In this document: piece by piece, positions 1 to 5,076 of the stretch
Position numbering within the stretch: position 1 is the stretch's first letter
How the letters are laid out: each line of letters starts with the position of its first letter
NCBI GenBank assembly: GCA_946539625.1
Contig: CAMNHT010000113.1
Coordinates: 1-5,076, forward strand
Reading direction: 5' to 3'
DNA length: 5,076 nt
From: an uncultured Clostridia bacterium
GTDB taxonomy: Bacteria > Bacillota_A > Clostridia > Christensenellales > CAG-138
Made by a program: the position numbers and the translations under genes
Notes under the pieces: generated by a model
Database searches by the model: none
Seen by the model: only the letters and a program-made list of their open reading frames with translations
What the model was told of the DNA's origin: nothing

Positions 1-1827
1 ACCAACCTGATGTTCTTCCATTTCCACGAGGTGGTCGCGTTCTTTCCGCTGCTGCTTCTGGGATTGGAAAAGGTCATGGAGGACAAAAAATACCGTCCGT
101 TCTTCATCTTCACGGTATTTCTGAACTGTCTTGTCAATTATTTCTTCTTTGTCGGCGAGGTCATTTTTCTGATCCCGTATTTTCTGGTGCGCTTCCGCGG
201 GCGGTCGCTGAAAGCGCTTTTCAGCGCGGCGCTTGCGCGCCTTCTCGACGGCGTGCTCGGCGTCGGCATGGCGTGCGTGCTGTTCCTGCCGTCCGTATTG
301 TATGTGTTTGACAGCGCGCGAAGCGACTTTTCGCTGACGGCGGGGAACCTGTTTTATCGGTTTAAGGACGTGCTTCTGATCCTGAAGGGGCTCCTTTTGC
401 CCGGTGACCTGATGAACGACGGAAGCGCATTGTCCGCGGTGAACTACGGCTCGACTGCGGCGTACGTGCCGCTGTTCGGGCTGTCGTTCGTCTTTGCATA
501 TCTGATGAAGCAAAAGGGTTGGCTGCGCGTGCTTCTGTTCGGCGGGCTGTTTGTCTGCTTCTTCCCGTGCCTGCAGTCCGCGTTCTATCTGTTTGCGGAC
601 GTATATCAGCGCTGGTGGTATATGCTCGTGCTGCTGTTCGTGCTTGCGACGGTCAAGGTGCTCGAGGAGCCGGAGCAGTACCCGGTCGGGCTCGGTGTGT
701 GCCTGCACGGCGCGATCGTCGCCGCGCTGTATCTTGCCGTTCGTTTTCTGTGCAGAGACGAATCGGGGAACCCGTACGTGTTCCATAAAGTGCGGCTTTT
801 GCTCGGCACGCTTGCCGCCGCCGGATCGCCGCTGCTTGTATGGGGGCTGATGAAGCTGCGCCTGCTCGGCTGGAAACGGCTTGCGATCCTGGCGACGGTA
901 TTCTGCTGCGCGTCGACCGCGCTGACCCTGCACGCCTATCGCAAACTGAATACGAACAACACCTTCCGGCGGGAACACTTCGAGGTCGGACAACGGATGG
1001 AAGCGATCGACGAACAGTACCGCTATCGAGCAAGCGGCATCTTAATGACGACCAACGGCAAGTCGGCGGCGTATCTCGGGTTCTGCTCCACGCTGGAGAA
1101 TTCGAGCTATGCGTTTAACGATCTCTTCGGCATCCGGCTGCCGAACCGGACAAGCGGACGGTCCGGCATCAAAGGGCTTCCGGCGCTTTTGGGCGCAAAG
1201 TACCGCATCGCGGTATATCCCACCGAGGAGGATGAGATCGTCAGACGCATTGAATACGACGGAACGGTCTATAACGTGGTGGCATGTCCGGACGCCTGTC
1301 CGATCGGCTTTGCGCTCGACCGGTATCTGACGACCGATCGGCTTATGTCCCTGCCGGTTGACGAACGCGCATGCGCGCTGATGCACGCGTTCGTGATCGA
1401 ACCGGAGCAGCTCCCGGAGGTGACGCCGCTTGCGGAGCCGCTCGATCCGGACATGATCGACCCGAGCGCTTTGGACGAAGCGATCGAACGGTGCAAGGAG
1501 AACGCCGTGTTCGACTTCCATCGGGACAATACGGGCTTTTGCTGCCGCACCGCCTATGAAACGGACCGCTTCGTATACTTCTCGGTACCGTATGATAAAG
1601 GTTGGCACGCGACGATCGACGGCGATTCCGCAAAGATCCTCTGCTCCGGCGGCATGATGCTGCTGCGCGTGCCTGCGGGCGAACACGCCGTGCGGTTTAT
1701 CTACCATACGCCGGGACTCCGCCCGGGCGCGATCGCTGCGGGCGTCTCATGGCTCGCGTTCATCGGCCTTTGCGTTTTAACCAGCGTCACCCGGAAGCGC
1801 GTTCAAGCGGAACGCGAATGCGATTGA
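1..1827 (+). CDS. YfhO-family membrane protein, C-terminal 608 residues (5' partial)
   Basis: The reading frame is open from base 1 (Thr-Asn-Leu before the first Met at base 10), so the true start lies upstream; that Met sits inside a conserved hydrophobic stretch and is not a start. Family members usually run to about 850-900 residues, so roughly the first 250 are missing. Counting from base 1, hydrophobic segments lie near residues 11-22, 33-65, 82-104, 153-168, 177-191, 206-220, 228-250, 264-283 and 293-312. A soluble, probably extracytoplasmic domain follows (about 313-575), then a last membrane helix (about 578-597) and a basic tail. YfhO-like signatures are PLLLLGLEK (16-24), the QRWWYML segment (203-209), LPALLGAKYRIA (393-404) and, most diagnostic, SVPYDKGWHATIDG (528-541) followed by RVPAGEH and YHTPGL. 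Known: characterised YfhO/GtlB proteins are GT-C-like enzymes that glycosylate lipoteichoic or wall teichoic acid from a lipid-linked sugar; the substrate here is unknown. The last residues (about 598-608) may be out-of-frame FN3 sequence acquired by recombination. Confidence 0.9.
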   Translation, partial: TNLMFFHFHEVVAFFPLLLLGLEKVMEDKKYRPFFIFTVFLNCLVNYFFFVGEVIFLIPYFLVRFRGRSLKALFSAALARLLDGVLGVGMACVLFLPSVLYVFDSARSDFSLTAGNLFYRFKDVLLILKGLLLPGDLMNDGSALSAVNYGSTAAYVPLFGLSFVFAYLMKQKGWLRVLLFGGLFVCFFPCLQSAFYLFADVYQRWWYMLVLLFVLATVKVLEEPEQYPVGLGVCLHGAIVAALYLAVRFLCRDESGNPYVFHKVRLLLGTLAAAGSPLLVWGLMKLRLLGWKRLAILATVFCCASTALTLHAYRKLNTNNTFRREHFEVGQRMEAIDEQYRYRASGILMTTNGKSAAYLGFCSTLENSSYAFNDLFGIRLPNRTSGRSGIKGLPALLGAKYRIAVYPTEEDEIVRRIEYDGTVYNVVACPDACPIGFALDRYLTTDRLMSLPVDERACALMHAFVIEPEQLPEVTPLAEPLDPDMIDPSALDEAIERCKENAVFDFHRDNTGFCCRTAYETDRFVYFSVPYDKGWHATIDGDSAKILCSGGMMLLRVPAGEHAVRFIYHTPGLRPGAIAAGVSWLAFIGLCVLTSVTRKRVQAERECD

Positions 1828-1975
1828 GATCGGCGATCCGACAACGTACCGGACGACGCCGAAAGGACTGTAATCGAACAGGACCTATGACGTGCGCATC
1901 CGTTCCTATCACGAGTTCGAAGACATGACCTGCTTCGGCGAGCGGTCGAACGTATTGAACGGCAAGGTAAAATAA
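1802..1975 (+). pseudogene. Decayed C-terminal end of a fibronectin type III domain protein
   Basis: In the frame +1 relative to yfhO, from about base 1802 to the TAA at 1973-1975, the translation reads like the last half of a bacterial surface FN3 domain: FKRNANAIEIGDPTTYRTT, then PKGL, a TAA stop at 1871-1873, then SNRTYDVRIRSYHEFEDMT and CFGERSNVLNGKVK. It fits the usual FN3 pattern of a FKK..KTV.I strand, TT..T..GL.....TY.VRVRAY, then a G.WSNV...K ending. The internal TAA falls at a variable position after the GL pair, where a Lys, Gln or Glu codon would be one substitution away. No start codon or ribosome binding site serves it, and the same frame has another stop at 1778-1780, so it is a fragment and not a gene. 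FN3 domains often sit at the C-terminus of BspA-like LRR proteins, so it may be the tail of a lost relative of the downstream gene. The family match is by eye only. Confidence 0.6.
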
Positions 1976-1989
1976 CGACACAAACGCAG

Positions 1990-2017
1990 GCGGGAGGGCA
2001 GAACCCCTCCCGCTTTT
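1990..2017 (+). terminator. Intrinsic (rho-independent) terminator
   Basis: A perfect 9-bp stem, GCGGGAGGG at 1990-1998 pairing with CCCTCCCGC at 2005-2013, encloses a 6-base loop and is followed at once by TTTT (2014-2017). It begins 15 bases after the TAA of the FN3 fragment and 163 bases after the yfhO stop. The spacing suggests it first belonged to the FN3 gene and now ends the yfhO transcript. It insulates the downstream LRR gene from read-through. Confidence 0.88.
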
Positions 2018-2119
2018 GCTGCCGGATGGGGCGCGCGTGCCGGCTGCAGGCACAGTTTTCATAGACGCGCCGCAGGCGAACCGGACGGGAAAACATTCTT
2101 CCGGCTTTTCGATTTTCTG
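2018..2119. other. Intergenic spacer, no gene seen
   Basis: This completes the 372-base gap between the yfhO stop and the LRR gene start; the rest of the gap holds the FN3 fossil, the terminator, the promoter and the leader. The left part is GC-rich and the right part (about 2105-2118) becomes T-rich just ahead of the promoter, which could act as a weak upstream element. A small inverted repeat (GTGCC at 2037-2041, GGCAC at 2049-2053) precedes a TTTT run, but its 5-bp stem is too weak to call. I see no coding potential on either strand. Confidence 0.5.
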
Positions 2120-2148
2120 TTGAACACACACGGTTTATTTGCTATACT
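2120..2148 (+). promoter_or_regulatory. Sigma-A/sigma-70 type promoter of the LRR gene
   Basis: TTGAAC at 2120-2125 (-35) and TATACT at 2143-2148 (-10) are separated by exactly 17 bases. A TG at 2140-2141, one base before the -10, gives an extended -10 element. Transcription would be expected to start near 2155, giving a leader of about 45 bases. No clear operator or riboswitch is seen, so expression may be largely constitutive. The only leader structure noticed is a 4-bp hairpin (GCGG 2156-2159 with CCGC 2164-2167) at the predicted 5' end. Confidence 0.8.
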
Positions 2149-2188
2149 ATTGCTTGCGGGGTACCGCGTATCTCTGTTCTGTGTATCC

Positions 2189-2194
2189 GGGAGG
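2189..2194 (+). promoter_or_regulatory. Ribosome binding site of the LRR gene
   Basis: GGGAGG lies 5 bases before the ATG at 2200. This purine-rich block, followed by a Met-Lys-Lys signal peptide start, fixes the start codon. Confidence 0.85.
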
Positions 2195-2199
2195 GAATC

Positions 2200-2280
2200 A
2201 TGAAAAAACTGCTTTCGATTGTACTGAGTTTCTTAATGGTCGCAGTGCTGCTGCCGATCGATCTGCATACGGCAAAAGCG
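2200..2280 (+). other. Sec signal peptide of the LRR protein
   Basis: Residues 1-27 have a basic start (MKK), a hydrophobic core (LLSIVLSFLMVAVLLPI) and a polar end reading DLHTAKA. Signal peptidase I cleavage is likely after AKA (residue 27), leaving a mature protein that begins DDYSGKCGD. No lipobox cysteine is present, so export as a lipoprotein is unlikely. Confidence 0.88.
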
Positions 2281-5076
2281 GATGACTATTCAGGCAAATG
2301 CGGAGATCATTTGTCGTGGGTTTTCGATTCAGATACCGGCACGCTGAGAATAAGCGGGGTAGGTCCTATGTACGACTATTCCATTCCGGATGATCAGCCC
2401 TGGAGCAGTTACCGAGAAGCGATTCTCAATATCTCGCTGCCGGATGGATTATCAAGAGTCGGGCAAGATGCTTTTTGGAACTGCATCAATCTGACGTCCA
2501 TTACAATTCCGGATTCGGTACAGATTATCGGAAGTTACGCTTTTTGCGGTTGTTCCAGTTTGGCACAAATTGTACTCCCTGATCACATGGAAGATATAGG
2601 CAGTGGTGCGTTTTGCAATTGTGTTTCTATCACCGCGTTCTCATTCCCTGAAGGTATCCGAGCTGCTCGAAAGAGCGTCTTGAATGGTGCAACCGCTTTA
2701 GCTTCTGTGAGCTTTCCGAGCACTGTGACATATATTGAGTCGCAAGCATTCGAAGATTGCACGAGTTTATTTGCGATAACAATTCCCGACACGGTAACAG
2801 GAATCGATTATAGCGCTTTTTACGGGTGTGCGGGACTGACGTCAATCAAGATCCCGGACAGTGTGACCTTCATCGGCAATCAGGCGTTTGCCGGCTGCAC
2901 GAGTCTGACGTCATTTGCGGTTCCTGCAAATACCACCGTGATTCCGTACGGCTTGTTGTCCGGATGCAGAGATCTGATCTCTTTTTCAATGCACGCCTCT
3001 GTCACCGAAATCGGAAGCGACGCGTTTTCTGACTGCACAGGACTGACAACGATCAATATCCCAGATTCCGTACAGATTATCGGAAGAAACGCTTTTTCAG
3101 GATGCACAGGACTTCAAACAATTGTATTGCCGAACGGAATAGAAACGATTCAGAAGTGTACTTTTGAAAACTGCACGGCGCTGACGCATGTTGGAATACC
3201 GGATTCGGTTGTAAGAATTGAGGATGAAGCTTTCCGTGGCTGTACTTCTCTCGTTGATATTACTTTGCCGGAAGGGATCTGTTTTGTCGGAGAAGACGTA
3301 TTCTACGATACCGGGTATTGGAATTCATTTGATAAAGCAGTGATTTATCTTGGCAATGTTCTTTTGGGCTATGTCGGTTATTCCCCGGAGACATTCATCT
3401 CTGCTTCAATGCGTGAAGGCACGCGTGTGGTTGCCGGAGGTGCATTTGAGAACTGTACACAGATTGATCAGATCATCTTTCCCGATACCGTTGTCGGGAT
3501 CGGCGCAAACGCATACAGAAACTGTACGGGAGTCGAGAGAATTGCAATATCGGACAGTACATTGTATATCGGAGAAGGTGCATTCTATAATTGTACAGCA
3601 CTTGATTCTTTGACAATCCCTTGCAGTGCGCAAATCGGGAACAATGTCTTTGCCGGCTGCAGTAATCTTTCAACGGTGAATATAACAGCAGGTACAGGCA
3701 CATGGGAAAACGCCGATGGTGCATGGCTTCCTTCAGACGTATCGTTTGCGGTGAAAATTGAGCACGGAGTTACACGCATCGGGAATAATGCGTTTAACGG
3801 ATGCAAGGGACTGACCTCTATTATCATCCCGTCTACCGTTTCAAGTATAGGCAGCAATGCGTTTTACGATTGCGAAAGGTTGACCGAACTTTCAATCCCG
3901 GAAGGTGTAACCTCTATCGGTGATGCCGCGTTCAGTGGTTGTCTGAGACTGGAAACTGTCAATTTACCTGACGGCATTGAACAATTAGGAGATTCCCTTT
4001 TTGCTTATTGCACGTCCCTTTCCCGCGTTGCTATTCCGGAAAGCGTACGATCTATCGGGGAAAAAGCATTCATGGGCTGTGGGAGCCTTGAATCCATTAC
4101 AATACCGGACGGTATTACAAGTATCAGCAATCGTACGTTCTCAGACTGCGTGAATCTGAGGGAACTTTCTCTGCCGGACAGTGTCAGATATATCGGCTTT
4201 TCAGCATTTGGTAATTGCAGAAAGCTGTGGAATTTTGAATTGCCGGATCAGTTGGACTCGATTTATGACTGCGCATTCGAAGAGTGCATATCGATCACCG
4301 GACTGGTTATACCGCAAAGTACGCAATATGTTGGCACAAACGCGTTTTGGGGCTGCACATCGCTGACCGAAGTTTCAATACCATCGTCCATTCTGATCGA
4401 TTCCGCCGCATTTATGGATTGTACGAGTCTGTCCGATATTCGGATCGGGGAACAGGTCAGTGTCGGCATTTCAGCATTTGAGAACACGGCCTATTGGAAC
4501 AGACAGAGCGACGGTCTGGTTTATCTGGATTACATTCTGCTCGGTTACAAAGGCAAGTGCACGGAAACATCGATTATCGTAGCTGAGAGCACGCGAAGCA
4601 TCGCTGCAGGCGCATTTGACTCGTGCAGTACATTGGAAGAAGTATGCTTACCAAACGGGATTACTTCGATCCGAGAGAGAACATTTTCGCAGTGTTCCGG
4701 TTTAACCTCCATCGAGATACCGGAAAGTGTAGAAAAGATTGGCTCATATGCGTTTTATAATTGTTCCGGATTGATTACGGTAACGTTCTGCGGAAGCGAA
4801 CCGGAAATCAGAGAAGTAGCAAGAGACGCATTCCTTAAATGTTCAAGCTTAACAGACGTATACTACGGCGGCTTGGAAGAGCAGTGTCGGATCAATGATC
4901 AGTATCCCTATAATACGTGCGAAACACTGTTATACTGCAGCTGGCACTATCAAACTGCATCTGCTGCATCCGGTCAGTGCGGCGACGACCTCTACTGGTC
5001 GTTTGACGAAGATACCGGTATACTGACCATTACCGGCAGCGGAGATATGGACGGATATTCCTGGTCAACCACGCCT
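2200..5076 (+). CDS. Secreted BspA-like leucine-rich repeat (LRR_5/TpLRR) surface protein, 3' partial
   Basis: The frame is open for 959 codons from the ATG at 2200 to the window edge with no stop, so the C-terminus is missing. Domains in order: signal peptide 1-27 (MKK, hydrophobic core, AKA); a beta-rich N-terminal cap 31-68 with the CGD..W..D.DTG.L.I.G.G.M pattern and a closing PW; then a long solenoid of about 30 repeats from about 78 to 887. The repeat consensus is L..I.IPDSV..IG..AF..C..L. Three atypical stretches of about 46-48 residues interrupt it. The solenoid ends with DVYYGGLEEQ, a usual exit motif for these arrays, and a second cap copy starts at 924. Known: BspA-type proteins are exported or surface-attached and some bind host matrix proteins or other cells; none of that is shown here. 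No anchor is visible, but one may lie beyond the edge. The gene has its own promoter and no operon partner in view. Base composition is clearly lower in GC than upstream yfhO. Confidence 0.95.
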   Translation, partial: MKKLLSIVLSFLMVAVLLPIDLHTAKADDYSGKCGDHLSWVFDSDTGTLRISGVGPMYDYSIPDDQPWSSYREAILNISLPDGLSRVGQDAFWNCINLTSITIPDSVQIIGSYAFCGCSSLAQIVLPDHMEDIGSGAFCNCVSITAFSFPEGIRAARKSVLNGATALASVSFPSTVTYIESQAFEDCTSLFAITIPDTVTGIDYSAFYGCAGLTSIKIPDSVTFIGNQAFAGCTSLTSFAVPANTTVIPYGLLSGCRDLISFSMHASVTEIGSDAFSDCTGLTTINIPDSVQIIGRNAFSGCTGLQTIVLPNGIETIQKCTFENCTALTHVGIPDSVVRIEDEAFRGCTSLVDITLPEGICFVGEDVFYDTGYWNSFDKAVIYLGNVLLGYVGYSPETFISASMREGTRVVAGGAFENCTQIDQIIFPDTVVGIGANAYRNCTGVERIAISDSTLYIGEGAFYNCTALDSLTIPCSAQIGNNVFAGCSNLSTVNITAGTGTWENADGAWLPSDVSFAVKIEHGVTRIGNNAFNGCKGLTSIIIPSTVSSIGSNAFYDCERLTELSIPEGVTSIGDAAFSGCLRLETVNLPDGIEQLGDSLFAYCTSLSRVAIPESVRSIGEKAFMGCGSLESITIPDGITSISNRTFSDCVNLRELSLPDSVRYIGFSAFGNCRKLWNFELPDQLDSIYDCAFEECISITGLVIPQSTQYVGTNAFWGCTSLTEVSIPSSILIDSAAFMDCTSLSDIRIGEQVSVGISAFENTAYWNRQSDGLVYLDYILLGYKGKCTETSIIVAESTRSIAAGAFDSCSTLEEVCLPNGITSIRERTFSQCSGLTSIEIPESVEKIGSYAFYNCSGLITVTFCGSEPEIREVARDAFLKCSSLTDVYYGGLEEQCRINDQYPYNTCETLLYCSWHYQTASAASGQCGDDLYWSFDEDTGILTITGSGDMDGYSWSTTP
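2290..2403 (+). repeat. N-terminal cap module, copy 1 (residues 31-68)
   Basis: The module starts SGKCGDHLSWVFDSDTG and runs through LRISGVGPM to a PW pair at 67-68, immediately before the first leucine-rich repeat. A second copy starts at base 4969. By eye, 19 of the first 31 residues are identical between the copies, including the Cys-Gly-Asp, Trp, Asp-Thr-Gly, Gly-x-Gly and Met positions. This pattern is common in Clostridial LRR_5 proteins and probably caps the solenoid. Confidence 0.75.
3301..3420 (+). repeat. Solenoid interruption module, copy 1 (residues 368-407)
   Basis: The normal AF..C motif is replaced by FYDTGYWN, followed by VIYLGNVLLGY and REGTRVVAGGAF as the regular register resumes at Cys419. 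The related module at 4477-4599 shares the F..T.YWN start and the LLGY.G core, with 12 of 26 residues identical by eye. Such YWN-to-LLGY insertions recur in Clostridial LRR_5 proteins; I do not know a proven function. Confidence 0.7.
3661..3771 (+). repeat. Solenoid interruption of a different type (residues 488-524)
   Basis: After Cys487 the repeat pattern breaks into ITAGTGTWENADGAWLPSD and VSFAVKIEHGV before Cys535 restores the register. The GTG.W..........W.P arrangement faintly resembles the end of the cap module, so this may be a degenerate internal cap. It spans 48 residues between marker cysteines, almost the same as the two YWN modules. Confidence 0.5.
4477..4599 (+). repeat. Solenoid interruption module, copy 2 (residues 760-800)
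   Basis: This is the second YWN-type module: FENTAYWNRQSDGLVYL, then DYILLGYKGK, with the register resuming at Cys809. As in copy 1, a Thr (763) sits where the repeat cysteine would be. It lies 392 residues after copy 1. Confidence 0.7.
4969..5076 (+). repeat. Cap module, copy 2 (residues 924 to window edge)
   Basis: SGQCGDDLYWSFDEDTG and ILTITGSGDMDGYSW repeat the cap that opens the mature protein. The window ends at STTP, where the first copy has the Pro of its PW pair. By analogy a second leucine-rich repeat array probably follows outside the window. Confidence 0.75.

Larger units (their letters stand above)
2431..4860 (+). repeat. TpLRR/LRR_5 repeat array, 23-residue (69-base) period
   Basis: The conserved Cys of the AF..C motif marks the register: residues 95, 118, 141, (164 is Ala), 187, 210, 233, 256, 279, 302, 325 and 348 fall exactly 23 apart. 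The series resumes at 419, 442, 465, 487, then 535, 558, 581, 604, 627, 650, 673, 696, 719, 741, and lastly 809, 832, 855 and 881. Each unit has the IP..V..IG strand and turn typical of the Treponema-type leucine-rich repeat. Two units are 22 residues long (ending at Cys487 and Cys741). The DNA copies have diverged, so the array is old apart from a few stretches. Confidence 0.93.

Noticed and set aside
10..12. ATG at base 10 as the yfhO start
   Set aside because: The frame is open to base 1, no ribosome binding site is visible, and the Met lies within a conserved YfhO segment, so the gene begins outside the window.
1042..1707. Minus-strand open frame of 221 codons inside yfhO
   Set aside because: It lies fully antisense to a well-recognised YfhO region, matches no family I recognise, and is expected from GC-rich codon bias on the opposite strand.
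1602..1928. Plus-strand frame of 108 codons spanning the end of yfhO
   Set aside because: It is Arg-rich shadow translation of yfhO, in a different frame from both yfhO and the FN3-like remnant, with no plausible ribosome binding site.
2037..2057. Second terminator (GTGCC/GGCAC hairpin followed by TTTT)
   Set aside because: The stem is only 5 bp with a 7-base loop and the T-run starts two bases late; the 1990-2017 hairpin already explains termination.
1787..2131. Two overlapping minus-strand frames across the intergenic region
   Set aside because: They run through the terminator and FN3 remnant in reverse, have low-complexity composition and show no family resemblance.
2583..4487. Several short frames of about 60-96 codons on both strands within the LRR gene
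   Set aside because: They are repeat-derived shadows that recur because the coding repeat recurs; none has independent start signals or a recognisable family.
2431..4860. Regular 69-base periodicity as a CRISPR array or satellite DNA
   Set aside because: The period is the codon length of a 23-residue LRR unit, the copies are diverged at DNA level, and the whole stretch is one open frame.

Overview
The window looks like part of a chromosome from an anaerobic, probably gut- or rumen-associated Clostridia-type Firmicute. That is an inference from the protein families (a YfhO-type membrane protein and a BspA-like LRR_5 surface protein), the strong AG-rich ribosome binding site and the sigma-A type promoter. 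No taxonomic marker gene is present.

Layout, all on the + strand. (1) 1-1827: the C-terminal 608 residues of a YfhO-family multi-pass membrane protein, a GT-C-like family linked in Bacillus and Listeria to glycosylation of cell-wall polymers; its N-terminus lies off the left edge. (2) About 1802-1975: a decayed C-terminal end of a fibronectin type III (FN3) domain, read in a different frame from yfhO, overlapping its last codons and carrying one internal stop. (3) 1990-2017: a strong intrinsic terminator. (4) 2018-2119: spacer with nothing I can support. (5) 2120-2148: a near-consensus promoter with 17-base spacing and an extended -10, followed by a ribosome binding site at 2189-2194. (6) 2200 to the right edge: the first 959 residues of a secreted BspA-like protein with a signal peptide, an N-terminal cap, about 30 TpLRR/LRR_5 repeats on a strict 23-residue (69-base) period, three interruptions of nearly equal length, and a second copy of the cap that begins just before the window ends. 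This reading frame stays open through base 5076.

The two large genes are separate transcription units, divided by the terminator and the new promoter. Both concern the cell envelope: one likely modifies surface polymers, the other is an exported adhesin-like solenoid. No direct functional partnership is shown. They differ sharply in base composition: the yfhO part is GC-rich, the LRR gene much less so. The most informative oddity is the FN3 fossil fused to the 3' end of yfhO. It suggests that a former surface-protein gene next to yfhO was deleted or recombined away, leaving its tail and probably its terminator. I did not see a previously undescribed system, RNA gene, CRISPR array or insertion sequence.
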